From a virus, in the IMG/VR virus record IMGVR_UViG_3300025286_000036, positions 1 through 42,108 of that record: DNA of 42,108 nucleotides; one strand, given 5' to 3'. Position numbers and translations under genes: made by a program. Position 1 is the first letter of the stretch, and each line of letters begins with the position of its first letter. Positions 12,215-20,757 of this stretch are shown here, piece by piece. The notes under the pieces were generated by a model. The model was given only the letters and a program-made list of their open reading frames with translations. It searched no databases and had not been told where the DNA came from.

Positions 12215-14572
12215 ATGGCTGATACAGATAAAAAGACATATCGAGCAAAAATCATCAACGGTAAAGAATGTGACATATGCGACGAAGACTTAGTAGATCA
12301 ATTAGATTCACTAGGACTGAGATTAGCGGCGTCACGTTCGGAAGCTATCGACGGTCGTGGAAACTCAGGCATTGAAGATGAATGGCTAGAAGATGAAGAA
12401 TACTACGAAGGTATCGACGACGCTAACCGTAGTGAATTGAAAGCATGGCGCGGCAAGCCGTTAGGCGCTCCGGCAATAGAACCCGAAGACCAAGAGTCAC
12501 AAGGTTCGACAATCTTTTTAAACATAACACGCGCATATGTGGACGCAGTAGCGGCACGTATGGGCGATATGATGTTACCTACCGCGGATAAAGCATGGGC
12601 TATACGTCCAACGCCAAGACCTGAGATAGAGGGCCTAGCCGAAGGTAAAGTACCTAAGGCCATACGCGAATCAATCGAAGGTGCTACCGAGGACCCAGAA
12701 ATGCGGGCTACTCAGGAAGCCGACGCGATAGAACAAGGCAAGCAGATAGTTAAAACGGCTAAAGAAGCCGCGAAACGAGCTGAAACGCAGATAGACGACT
12801 GGCATATCGAATCACAATTTAACTCGCATAACAGGCGTTTAATTGAGGATGCGGCTAAAGTAGGTTGTGGCGTGTTAAAAGGCCCTATCCCTGTTAAGTC
12901 TTCTAAACTCATATTTAAAGACGGTAAGCTAAAACAAGTCGAAGAAATTAAACCGGCTTCAATCCGTGTATTCTACAGAAATTTCTTTCCTGACCCCGCA
13001 TGTGGTGAAGATATCCACAATGGTAACTATACATGGGAGCGTGACGACATTACCCGCGCTGGCCTAATGAAGTTAATCGGCGTCCCAGGATACATAGACA
13101 GTCAAGTTAAAAAAGTTATTATGGAAGGGCCTATGATTGCCGAAGCAGCATTCATAGCCGGAACGGACACCCCCGGATTAGGTACGAACAGCGCAGACAA
13201 AAGAAAAAACTTGTTTGAAATTTGGTACTATCACGGAGTCATGAGTAATAAAGATTTATTAGCCATAGATATATTGTCCGAGAAAGAGAATCTAAAATTT
13301 GATAATGACGAAGAATTCGTTCACGTTCAATGTACTATGGTGAATAATCGCGTTATAAAAACTACAGTATCGCATCTAGCAAATGGTGAATTCCCCTACG
13401 ACGTTATGGTATGGCAACGCCGCTTAGGTATGCCGTTCGGTATTGGCGTAGCTAGACAGCTTAGACCAGCACAACGTATCATCGTAGGCGCTATGCGTCA
13501 CATGATGGATAATGCGGGCGTAGCCGGTGGACCGATGTTATACATCGACACTAACTTAGTCCAGGCGGCAGAAGGACCGAACGAGGTTAAGCCGTGGAAA
13601 GTATTTATAGGTGCAGACGACGCCGACCCACATGCCAACCGTGCTAAAGAAGCTATTCAGTTCCTAAAAGCGCCAATGATTCAACAAGAGCTACAAAATA
13701 TTATTGAGCTTGGTTTAAAACTTGCTGAAGATATTACAGGCTTACCACTTATCATGCAGGGCCAAACTAATCAGGCTACGCCTGAAACGTTAGGCGGTAT
13801 GATGTTGCAGAATTATAATGCATCTTCAGTATTGCGCCGTGTAGCGCGATTATACGATGATATAGTCACTACGCCGCATATTAGACGGTATTATAAACAT
13901 ATCCTGCAGTATTCTAAGGATGATTCGCTAAAAGGTGATTTTAATATTGACGCCCGCGGTTCTTCAGCACTGATTGAAAAAGATGCAGCAAACCAAGCGT
14001 TGTTACAGATTGGTCAATACATGTTGAACCCAGTCTTCAAGAAAGACCCTCAAAAATGGATGAACAAAGTATTAAAAGCGTATCATATTGATCCGGAAGT
14101 ACTAGACTACGACGATGAAGAATGGAAAGGCATCGTAGAACAAATGTCGCAGCCGCCTACGGATTCATCGCTTGAAGTGGCGAAATTGAATCAGCAAACG
14201 ACATTACAAATTGCTGAAATGAATGCGGCTAATGCAGAAAACGCCAAACGCTTCGACGCTGAAGCACAAGGCGCTATGAAAGAAAAGGATCAACAGTTCG
14301 AAGCTTTCAAACTGCAGCTTAAAGAGCAAAGCGACGATAAAGAACGTCAATTCAAACTTGCGGTATCTCAAATGGACCAAGAATTTGAAGCAATGATAGT
14401 GCAGCTTAAAGAGCAAGGCGCATCAGACCGCCAAGTATCGGATATAAAACAAAAAGTACAAGATACTGTCTTGAAGTTACAAACACAAGTTAGTTTAAAC
14501 GATAGTACAGTAGCTACACCCGCGGCTGAACCTGACGGCAGAGCACCAGACGGCGAGTCATTCCAAAAATAG
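12215..14572 (+). CDS. Portal protein (podovirus head-tail connector)
   Basis: 785 residues, in the size range of podovirus portals such as N4 gp59 and P22 gp1. The N-terminal part carries the DEWLEDEEYYEGIDDANR region seen in large podoviral portals; the middle has the helical stem/wing pattern with AEDITGLPLIMQGQ and ATPETLGGMML. From about residue 654 to 755 the chain is a long Gln/Glu/Lys coiled coil, which may form the barrel that protrudes into the head. Twelve copies would form the entry ring for DNA, docking TerL outside and the adaptor later. Follows TerL and precedes the scaffold, as expected. Confidence 0.88.
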   Translation: MADTDKKTYRAKIINGKECDICDEDLVDQLDSLGLRLAASRSEAIDGRGNSGIEDEWLEDEEYYEGIDDANRSELKAWRGKPLGAPAIEPEDQESQGSTIFLNITRAYVDAVAARMGDMMLPTADKAWAIRPTPRPEIEGLAEGKVPKAIRESIEGATEDPEMRATQEADAIEQGKQIVKTAKEAAKRAETQIDDWHIESQFNSHNRRLIEDAAKVGCGVLKGPIPVKSSKLIFKDGKLKQVEEIKPASIRVFYRNFFPDPACGEDIHNGNYTWERDDITRAGLMKLIGVPGYIDSQVKKVIMEGPMIAEAAFIAGTDTPGLGTNSADKRKNLFEIWYYHGVMSNKDLLAIDILSEKENLKFDNDEEFVHVQCTMVNNRVIKTTVSHLANGEFPYDVMVWQRRLGMPFGIGVARQLRPAQRIIVGAMRHMMDNAGVAGGPMLYIDTNLVQAAEGPNEVKPWKVFIGADDADPHANRAKEAIQFLKAPMIQQELQNIIELGLKLAEDITGLPLIMQGQTNQATPETLGGMMLQNYNASSVLRRVARLYDDIVTTPHIRRYYKHILQYSKDDSLKGDFNIDARGSSALIEKDAANQALLQIGQYMLNPVFKKDPQKWMNKVLKAYHIDPEVLDYDDEEWKGIVEQMSQPPTDSSLEVAKLNQQTTLQIAEMNAANAENAKRFDAEAQGAMKEKDQQFEAFKLQLKEQSDDKERQFKLAVSQMDQEFEAMIVQLKEQGASDRQVSDIKQKVQDTVLKLQTQVSLNDSTVATPAAEPDGRAPDGESFQK

Positions 14573-14584
14573 GAAATATATACT

Positions 14585-14980
14585 ATGAGTTGTTTTTGCC
14601 AATTTTGTGACAAAGAAATGATGGCTGAGAATTTAGCCACGCTAGAACACGGTTTCATAACGTGCGGTAACTTGAACTGTATCAGTAAAGCGAAACACAA
14701 CGTCGCGGAGTTCGCGCGAGAGGCGATAGCCAGCGAAGAACATACGCGCCGTATGGTCGTATTTTCTACGAAGACGCCTGAAGTCGATAATACGTGGCGC
14801 ATAGTTGAACCTAAGGATCATCCTGCAGCGTTAGGAAACGTAGAGGTCATGTCTCAGATGAAGCTAGGCCACTTCTTATTCGATGAAGAAGAAAAGGTAT
14901 ACTACTGCACTAAGACAGGTCTCGAAGTAATGAATCAGGTTCGAGAAAAGTTAGTCGAGGGCGAAAATGACGAAAGTTAA
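14585..14980 (+). CDS. Small zinc-ribbon-like protein
   Basis: 131 residues. Cysteines at 5, 8, 27 and 32 (CQFC near the start and CGNLNC) form a plausible zinc site; C3 and a later Cys in KVYYCTKTG may add to it. The remainder is acidic and helical. Small zinc-ribbon proteins between portal and scaffold occur in other podoviruses, with no known role. It overlaps the next gene by 14 bases. Confidence 0.7.
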   Translation: MSCFCQFCDKEMMAENLATLEHGFITCGNLNCISKAKHNVAEFAREAIASEEHTRRMVVFSTKTPEVDNTWRIVEPKDHPAALGNVEVMSQMKLGHFLFDEEEKVYYCTKTGLEVMNQVREKLVEGENDES

Positions 14981-15167
14981 TAAGCTAGAATTAACCAATT
15001 ACGAGTTAATGCAGCCAGCCACACAAAAAATATTGAAGTATTTTGACGAGAGGTTGACTAAACTTAGAATAGAAAATGATAGTTTTGAGGCCCATACGTC
15101 TTTACGTGGTCAAATACTTGAGATAAAAGCCTTTCAAAAAGCTATCAAGCCCCAAAAATCCGAGTGA
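14967..15167 (+). CDS. Small helical protein between portal and scaffold
   Basis: 66 residues, almost entirely helical and charged (ILKYFDERLTKLRIENDSF). The start follows GAGGGCG inside the end of the previous gene, showing tight coupling. Similar short proteins sit before scaffolds in many phages; function unknown. Confidence 0.65.
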   Translation: MTKVNKLELTNYELMQPATQKILKYFDERLTKLRIENDSFEAHTSLRGQILEIKAFQKAIKPQKSE

Positions 15168-15178
15168 GGTAATTAATA

Positions 15179-16255
15179 ATGGGTACTAAAGCAACTGAAG
15201 CAGATTTAGAGAAAGCATTCACCGCAGGATATAACGATCAAGATATCGAATTAGGTCCTAGTGCTGAGCTTACCGAAGAAGAACTAGCCGCGCAAGCCGC
15301 CGCTCAACTCGAAGCCAACTCAGAAGCACCAGCCGACGGAGCACCAGCAGCAGACGCACCAGCAGCAGACGCACCAGCCGCCGACGCACCCGCAGCAGAC
15401 GCACCAGCCGCCGACGAGTGGGAAGGTGTACCAGACACGATTAAAAGCCGTATTGAAGATTTAACATCACAATTAGAAAACGTTACCAATATAGCTAACT
15501 CAGCTTCGGGACGTGCTAACAAGCTACAAAGTAAGCTAGACAAGCAAAACGTTGAACAGCAAGCACCGGCAGCAGCAGCCAAGCCAACCAGCGAACAGCT
15601 ATTAGAAGCTATGGCAAGCAGCGAAAAACGCGACAAGCTAGGCGAAGACTTCCCAGAATTCGTAGCAGTATTCGAAGAAATGGACCGGTCGGTAAGTAAC
15701 TCCGTAGGTACCGCAATGGACGGACTACGCGAAGACTTGATGAACGAAGCTAGAAATATCAATTCGTCCGCTATGAGCGAATACGAAATTAAACGAAATC
15801 TTGACAATAAGCATCCTGGATGGGAGAATACCGTTCAAGATGTTGATTTTAAGACCTGGGCTTACGAAGGTGGACCCAGTGAACAAGAGCGATTATACTA
15901 CGAGAGTTTAATCACGCAAGCAGCGCAAGCAGCGCCGGAGCAATCCGCCGAAATGTATGACAATGCTAACGCGTATTTTAACTCGATGTTAGATAATCAC
16001 CCTGTATGGGCTAATGCAAAAGGTAATTTATACGGAGACCCGTCAGGGGATGCGGCTATATCACTTTTAGACCTATACAAAGAGAGTAAACCGGCTGACC
16101 CTGCTCCTGCTCCTGCAGCGCAAGCGCCAGCACCAGCGCCAAGTGACACACGATTCGAAGACGGTCTAACGCCTACACATGGCAAAGGTCGTCAGGCCCC
16201 GACGCAAGACGCCGCGGACGTTGAAAAAGCATTTAGCGAAGGGTTTAATAGCTAA
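15179..16255 (+). CDS. Scaffolding protein
   Basis: 358 residues, acidic, Ala/Pro/Gln-rich and directly before the capsid gene, as scaffolds are. Residues 50-79 are an APAADAPAAD repeat coded by 15-bp units; residues 85-120 are predicted coiled coil (IEDLTSQLENVTN). A second Ala/Pro linker precedes the C-terminus. Notably, residues 8-20 (ADLEKAFTAGYND) recur as the last 13 residues (ADVEKAFSEGFNS), perhaps two copies of a coat-binding motif. No protease motif was seen. A T7/P22-like scaffold is expected to leave or be released after assembly. Confidence 0.82.
   Translation: MGTKATEADLEKAFTAGYNDQDIELGPSAELTEEELAAQAAAQLEANSEAPADGAPAADAPAADAPAADAPAADAPAADEWEGVPDTIKSRIEDLTSQLENVTNIANSASGRANKLQSKLDKQNVEQQAPAAAAKPTSEQLLEAMASSEKRDKLGEDFPEFVAVFEEMDRSVSNSVGTAMDGLREDLMNEARNINSSAMSEYEIKRNLDNKHPGWENTVQDVDFKTWAYEGGPSEQERLYYESLITQAAQAAPEQSAEMYDNANAYFNSMLDNHPVWANAKGNLYGDPSGDAAISLLDLYKESKPADPAPAPAAQAPAPAPSDTRFEDGLTPTHGKGRQAPTQDAADVEKAFSEGFNS
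15326..15415 (+). repeat. 15-bp coding repeat in scaffold (PAADA)
   Basis: Six 15-bp GCACCAGCAGCAGAC-type units encode APAAD repeats in the scaffold linker. Confidence 0.85.
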
Positions 16256-16269
16256 CCTTAATAGCTATT
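16247..16269 (+). other. Hairpin at scaffold stop
   Basis: AATAGCTA and TAGCTATT arms (loop 7) spanning the scaffold stop codon. No U-tract follows, so it may be a processing or stabilising hairpin rather than a terminator. Confidence 0.5.
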
Positions 16270-16338
16270 ATATCAGCGCAATAGCCCTGAGAGAGTTAAC
16301 GATAAACGGTTTTAACCCTTTATTGAAAAAAGATGAAT

Positions 16339-16356
16339 TATAGTAATGTTACTATA
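16339..16356 (+). promoter_or_regulatory. Palindrome in capsid leader
   Basis: TATAGTAA and TTACTATA around TG, 35 bases before the capsid ATG. Could be an operator or 5' mRNA hairpin. Confidence 0.5.
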
Positions 16357-16391
16357 AATCGAATTTATAATTTAATTTGGAGTAAAACCTC

Positions 16392-17444
16392 ATGGGTATT
16401 GTTTCGTATGATGTGAACACCCCGCGTATCGCAAAAACAAAAGGGGAAATTTTAAAACATGCTGTACCTCGCATGGTCCTGTCTATCACTGGTCGTCAGC
16501 ATAAGATAGGCAAAAACATGTCGGATACTGTTGTTTTCCGTCGTTGGTTGCCGTTCGGTGGTGCTACCACTGATTCGTCTACGATCAACAACTGGGTAGT
16601 AGATCCTAACACTCATTTGACTACAGACGGTGTAACCCCTGTAGCAGATACCATCACGCCGCAAGATATCACGGTACAAATTAACCAGTATAGCTGTCTG
16701 TATGCATATACCGACAAAACTGCTGAGTTGTACGAAGATGATATTCCTAAGCCAATGATGAAACAAGCCGGTCAACGTATGGGCTTAGTTAAAGAGTTAG
16801 TTAGTTACGGTATCTTAAAAGCTAGCACAAACAAGTTTTATGCTGGTGGTACTTCTCGTGCAACTGTTGACGCTACGGTAACGTTAAATCGTTTACGTAA
16901 TATCACTCGTTCTTTGGAAGCGAACCGCGCTGACCAGATTACTGAAGTGTTAAAAGCGTCAGAAAATTATAATACTTCACCTGTTGAATCGGGTTTCTTA
17001 GTATTTGTTGATACTGATATGGCGCATGATATACGCGAAATTGAAGGTTTCACCAAAGCTGCAGAATACGGCGAAATAGGCATGAAAGCGCACCCTCGTG
17101 AATTAGGCGCAGTTGATGAATATCGTTTCATTACTTCACCTGAATTGGGACCAGCTTTAGCAAGTGGTGCCGCTGTCGGTACGACTGGCTTAGTTTCTGC
17201 CGCGTCTGTTAACGTTGATGTATACTTTATGATCATCGTTGCTGAAGACGCTTGGGGCGATGTAGCCTTACGTGGTTTAGATGGTTTTAGTTTGACTCAC
17301 TTGCCTCACAACAAGAAAGACAAACAAGATCCACTAGGTCAACGTGGTTATATTGGTGGTAAATTCTGGTGTGCTCCATTCATGCAAAATGATGGCTGGG
17401 CTGCAGTACTAGAATGTGGTGCTACTGCTTTAGGTGATAGCTAG
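16392..17444 (+). CDS. Major capsid protein, N4-gp56 family
   Basis: 350 residues. Recognised from the family's layout: an early KIGKNMSDTVVFRRWLPF block, TDKTAELYEDD followed by a GQRMGLVKELV helix, EYRFITSPELG, and the end DPLGQRGYIGGKFW. This is the HK97-fold coat protein family named after N4 gp56. It is set apart by its own noncoding leader with a hairpin, an SD (GGAG) before the ATG, and a hairpin after the stop, which suggests boosted or separate expression. It is the main head protein built around the scaffold upstream. Confidence 0.92.
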   Translation: MGIVSYDVNTPRIAKTKGEILKHAVPRMVLSITGRQHKIGKNMSDTVVFRRWLPFGGATTDSSTINNWVVDPNTHLTTDGVTPVADTITPQDITVQINQYSCLYAYTDKTAELYEDDIPKPMMKQAGQRMGLVKELVSYGILKASTNKFYAGGTSRATVDATVTLNRLRNITRSLEANRADQITEVLKASENYNTSPVESGFLVFVDTDMAHDIREIEGFTKAAEYGEIGMKAHPRELGAVDEYRFITSPELGPALASGAAVGTTGLVSAASVNVDVYFMIIVAEDAWGDVALRGLDGFSLTHLPHNKKDKQDPLGQRGYIGGKFWCAPFMQNDGWAAVLECGATALGDS

Positions 17445-17452
17445 AATTAGTT

Positions 17453-17480
17453 AGAGTCTCGTAAGAGGCTCTACGCTTTT
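17453..17480 (+). terminator. Weak terminator-like hairpin after capsid gene
   Basis: AGAGTCTC and GAGGCTCT (one GU wobble), loop GTAA, followed by ACGCTTTT. Partial termination is plausible. Confidence 0.5.
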
Positions 17481-17505
17481 CGCGTATTAATAGGATAATA
17501 TTGTT

Positions 17506-17991
17506 ATGAATAACAACAACCATTCAGGTACTATGAGCTTCACTAAAACTGTTGCTGTAGCTGGTACCACTTCGACGGTTACTACGTCTAACGCTACTGA
17601 CTTTATCATTAATGGTAAGTTCGGTACTCAATTAGATGCATTAACTAACCAAGCGACCCCGACTACCGATTTTCTAACCGGTGCGGCGTTCCCTGCTTTA
17701 GCAGCGAACGAGGGTTGTGCAATCGTATTAGGAACTACCGCCGCTGGTGGTACTACAGTTAAAGCCGTTCAAGGTGGAATTGTAGATCTTGATTCAACTA
17801 GTGGCGAGTTCATTACCGCACCTAGCTTTGGTTCAATACCTAAAGAAATGTGTCCGTTCGCGTATATTATTATACAAAACGGCAGTACAGGTAGTGCATG
17901 GACTTTCGGCACGACTTCATTCGGCGCAACAGGTATCACAGATACTTTCGTCGATATTGGTCAAATGCCTGACCGTCCACAAGAATCGTAG
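17506..17991 (+). CDS. Probable head decoration protein
   Basis: 161 residues, Thr/Gly/Ala-rich beta protein (VAVAGTTSTVTTSNATDF, GTTAAGGTTVKAV). It follows the capsid gene as a separate short unit and is closed by a strong intrinsic terminator, so it is likely made in large amounts. A capsid decoration role fits position and composition. No signature motif confirms it. Confidence 0.6.
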   Translation: MNNNNHSGTMSFTKTVAVAGTTSTVTTSNATDFIINGKFGTQLDALTNQATPTTDFLTGAAFPALAANEGCAIVLGTTAAGGTTVKAVQGGIVDLDSTSGEFITAPSFGSIPKEMCPFAYIIIQNGSTGSAWTFGTTSFGATGITDTFVDIGQMPDRPQES

Positions 17992-18012
17992 GATTCTAAC
18001 GTAAAAAGAGAT

Positions 18013-18047
18013 AAGTACTCTTAGTTAAGCTAAGAGTACTTTTAATA
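18013..18047 (+). terminator. Intrinsic terminator after decoration gene
   Basis: AAGTACTCTTAG and CTAAGAGTACTT arms with a 5-base loop, followed by TTTAAT. Confidence 0.8.
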
Positions 18048-18053
18048 TTAACT

Positions 18054-18392
18054 ATGTCTAATGTACCTAAGAATAAATCAAACGCCGCTGTATTAGTTCG
18101 AAATGGCGCTCCTGACTACAACGTTTTATCTAGTGATACTCAACCATGCCCTAAAGCCGACGAAGCTGGTGCCATTATGGTTCATACCGATACAGGTAAT
18201 GAATTCAAATGGACTGGGACAGTATGGGTCTCAACTGGTAGAACTCATGCCGCTAACATCGAACAACAACTCGCAGTACTACATCAAGACAACATCGAAA
18301 TGAAACAATTATTAAAAGCCCTATTAATGGGTATTGAAATAATTGCGGATCGCCAAAACGACCCATTGATTGACGATGTAAGCGAGGATTAA
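18054..18392 (+). CDS. Hypothetical virion-associated protein
   Basis: 112 residues. Residues 1-65 contain the GAPDYNVLSSDTQPCPK and AGAIMVHTDTGNEFKWTGTVW pattern, the latter like the carbohydrate-facing 'tagged' motifs of fibre-associated proteins; residues 66-108 are a helix. It begins right after the terminator at 18013-18047. Function unknown; probably a minor virion component. Confidence 0.55.
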   Translation: MSNVPKNKSNAAVLVRNGAPDYNVLSSDTQPCPKADEAGAIMVHTDTGNEFKWTGTVWVSTGRTHAANIEQQLAVLHQDNIEMKQLLKALLMGIEIIADRQNDPLIDDVSED

Positions 18393-18395
18393 ATC

Positions 18396-18962
18396 ATGTC
18401 AACAGAAATTCAATATACTAGCGATAATACAGGCGCATTAGAAAAAGCTAAAGGGTCTGATAGTCGTATTAACGTCAGTTCGAGATCAGATTCACGAAGC
18501 TATTATAACTCACGAGATAAAGGCCAAGCATACTCAATTGTTTTCGATATGCAATCAGCCGCCGCGGGCGAGCATGTAGCGTATTTCGTTAACACCAGTA
18601 CAACAGGCTTAGTATTCGTTGTTGATGCTATAGGCGTTAACTCAGCCGAAGCGTCACGTATAAAATTATGGTTTGTTAGTGGTACTGCTGCGGCAGGTAA
18701 CGAACTAACGCCAACTAACCTTAACCGTAACTCTGCGAACGCGGCTACCGCGACGGCGAGAGAAGGGGGCAGCGCGGCTACAGGTATCACCGGACTAACT
18801 GAAGAAGCTTTGATAGATTATGCTTACGTTCAGGCTACAGGCCATGAAGAACTTAGGCTAGCTGATAGGGTGCGTTTAGGTCAAAATGATGCTATAGCGA
18901 TAGAGTACGACGAAGGTACTACCGGCGACGTATCAGGCGTAATTTTTGGGTTTTTTGAATAA
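18396..18962 (+). CDS. Hypothetical beta-rich virion protein
   Basis: 188 residues. After a polar, Ser/Arg-rich start (SDSRINVSSRSDSRSYYNSR) comes a beta-rich domain (YSIVFDMQSAAAGEHVAYF) ending AIAIEYDEGTTGDVSGVIFG. Layout suggests a structural protein. Its stop overlaps the ATG of the next gene by one base (TAATG), so translation is coupled. Confidence 0.6.
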   Translation: MSTEIQYTSDNTGALEKAKGSDSRINVSSRSDSRSYYNSRDKGQAYSIVFDMQSAAAGEHVAYFVNTSTTGLVFVVDAIGVNSAEASRIKLWFVSGTAAAGNELTPTNLNRNSANAATATAREGGSAATGITGLTEEALIDYAYVQATGHEELRLADRVRLGQNDAIAIEYDEGTTGDVSGVIFGFFE

Positions 18963-19384
18963 TGATTAATACTCAAATAAAAGGCACTAACGAAAATGGT
19001 GGAGAGTCCCTAGTTAGGGTCTCTTCTAAAGGTCAAATGGCTGTCGGGCCATTAACCCATAGTACGCCCGTTAACGTGAAAGCCGAAGAACCCGACACAG
19101 CATACAATTTGATAGCTCCGTCGGCAGGTAAACAAATCATTATAACCGATATCGTACTAACCGCGAATAAAAACGTCGGCGCTACCGATGCGACTGTCGA
19201 TCTATACGAAGCTGATAGCGTTACGGATACGGTAATAAACCGAAGTATTCTTCAATTAGAAATGATTAAAAACTCGTCTTTAGTACTGACAGGCTTAAAT
19301 ATACTCGCTAACGAAAACAAATGGGTCAACGTCAAAACTGACGACGACGATGTTTTCGCGACAGTAATGTACTATTACCTGTAA
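18962..19384 (+). CDS. Hypothetical beta-rich virion protein
   Basis: 140 residues, beta-rich, with GKQIIITDIVLTANKNVG, a motif common in small phage head and fibre beta-sandwich proteins, and ending WVNVKTDDDDVFATVMYYY. Probably a structural protein related in fold to its neighbour upstream. No family name can be given. Confidence 0.6.
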   Translation: MINTQIKGTNENGGESLVRVSSKGQMAVGPLTHSTPVNVKAEEPDTAYNLIAPSAGKQIIITDIVLTANKNVGATDATVDLYEADSVTDTVINRSILQLEMIKNSSLVLTGLNILANENKWVNVKTDDDDVFATVMYYYL

Positions 19385-19412
19385 TTAATGCTACAATACA
19401 ATCCCAATTCCT

Positions 19413-19434
19413 CTTAGGCTAATAATAGCCTAAG
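19413..19434 (+). other. Intergenic hairpin
   Basis: CTTAGGCTA and TAGCCTAAG arms with loop ATAA; no U-tract. Lies before the 19458 gene. Confidence 0.5.
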
Positions 19435-19457
19435 GGTAGAACTTCCAACAAAAGGAA

Positions 19458-19973
19458 ATGAAGACCATGGCTAAGACAACTCAACGAACTAGAAAAATTC
19501 AAGTAACAGATACCTTAACTTTAGGTGCTAACTCTGTAGTACGTAGAAAATCAGGTAACGACTACGCGGTATTATTTCCGGCTGTAACTACGCAAACACT
19601 AACTACTACTAAAGCTGTATTAGCTTCAGAGAGTGGTACAAGGTTCATCCTTAGTGCTGCGGCAGCTTTTGTAACTACATTACCTGAACCTGTAGCGGGT
19701 ATGGAATATTATTTCTATATCGGTTCAACGCATCCGACTACAACTCATACGATCAAGACAACCAACAGTGATAACATCATTGTAGGTAACATTGTGTCGC
19801 CTGAAGATGCGTTAGGCTCTGTATCGGTAGTAACTGACGCTGACACAGTATCGTTTGTTGCGAACAAAGCTAAACACGGTGATTATGCTCACGTATGGAG
19901 TGACGGCACTAACTGGTATCTAAACGGTATGTGTGCGGTTCAAGATGCAATGACGTCAACTCAAGCTAGTTAG
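19458..19973 (+). CDS. Hypothetical virion protein
   Basis: 171 residues from 19458; the ATG at 19467 (MAKTTQRT) is about equally likely, being ten bases after the AAGGA. Thr/Ala-rich beta protein with GMEYYFYIGSTHPTT and HGDYAHVWSDGTNWYLNG, a short motif often seen in phage surface proteins. It stands as its own unit: a hairpin precedes it and an intrinsic terminator follows. Confidence 0.6.
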   Translation: MKTMAKTTQRTRKIQVTDTLTLGANSVVRRKSGNDYAVLFPAVTTQTLTTTKAVLASESGTRFILSAAAAFVTTLPEPVAGMEYYFYIGSTHPTTTHTIKTTNSDNIIVGNIVSPEDALGSVSVVTDADTVSFVANKAKHGDYAHVWSDGTNWYLNGMCAVQDAMTSTQAS

Positions 19974-20001
19974 TCTATACTATAATTAGTAATTGAGTTT
20001 T

Positions 20002-20038
20002 GCTAAACTAGTCACAACGGCTAGTTTAGCTTTATTTT
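20002..20038 (+). terminator. Intrinsic terminator after 19458 gene
   Basis: GCTAAACTAG and CTAGTTTAGC arms (loop 9) followed by TTTATTTT. Confidence 0.8.
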
Positions 20039-20057
20039 AACTAAAAGAGTGCTAATT

Positions 20058-20753
20058 ATGACTGACGAAAAACAAATGCCTAAAAAAAGAGACCCTAAAA
20101 AGCTAAGCATGGCGGGTCTGAATAAAGACCTCGAACAAGCTAACGAAGTGAATGCTCAAAAATTCGACAAGCTAGAAGACACAGTAAACAGTTTAGCCGC
20201 TGACTTGAAAGAAGGTATGGGCGACGTGCTAAAAGCAATTAGCGCTAAAAATAACCCCGTACAAATCACCAAAGATGGTGCTCACTCTGAAGACGTCTAC
20301 TTAAAAGAAGATTTAATAGATATCGAATTTAAGAAAGACGGCAACGTCCATGCAGACGTAGAGACTGTACGCCCTGGTATCACTTCCGTAGATAGTATGG
20401 AATTCGTAGAAAAAGCCGAACAAATGGCCTTTGATAATGAAAACATCGAAATCATGGTAATGCCATCATCTTCGACGTATCCTGATCATACTTTCTTTGT
20501 TGGTGTTAATGGCATTCAACGCTTAATCGTCCGTGGTCAAAAACAATGGCTACCTAGACGCTACGTTGAAGTGTTACTACGCGCTAAGGTCTCTACTTAT
20601 GGTAACTTCGAAACGCGTAACGCAACTACTAACGAGTTAGAAGTTAAAAACCCCGAAACAAAATCACATCGTTATCCTTTACAAATTATAACGGATAAAA
20701 GCCCGTTAGGTGCTAAATGGTTAAACCGTGTGACGAACGATACAAGGTGTTAA
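20058..20753 (+). CDS. Hypothetical virion protein with coiled-coil start
   Basis: 231 residues from the ATG at 20058; an in-frame GTG three codons upstream is rejected. The first 70 residues are charged and helical (LNKDLEQANEVNAQKFDKLE); the rest is alpha/beta with PSSSTYPDHTFFVGVNGIQR and RRYVEVLLRAKVSTYG. It precedes the adaptor gene by four bases, so a head-completion or internal role is plausible. Not recognised. Confidence 0.6.
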   Translation: MTDEKQMPKKRDPKKLSMAGLNKDLEQANEVNAQKFDKLEDTVNSLAADLKEGMGDVLKAISAKNNPVQITKDGAHSEDVYLKEDLIDIEFKKDGNVHADVETVRPGITSVDSMEFVEKAEQMAFDNENIEIMVMPSSSTYPDHTFFVGVNGIQRLIVRGQKQWLPRRYVEVLLRAKVSTYGNFETRNATTNELEVKNPETKSHRYPLQIITDKSPLGAKWLNRVTNDTRC

Positions 20754-20757
20754 ATTT

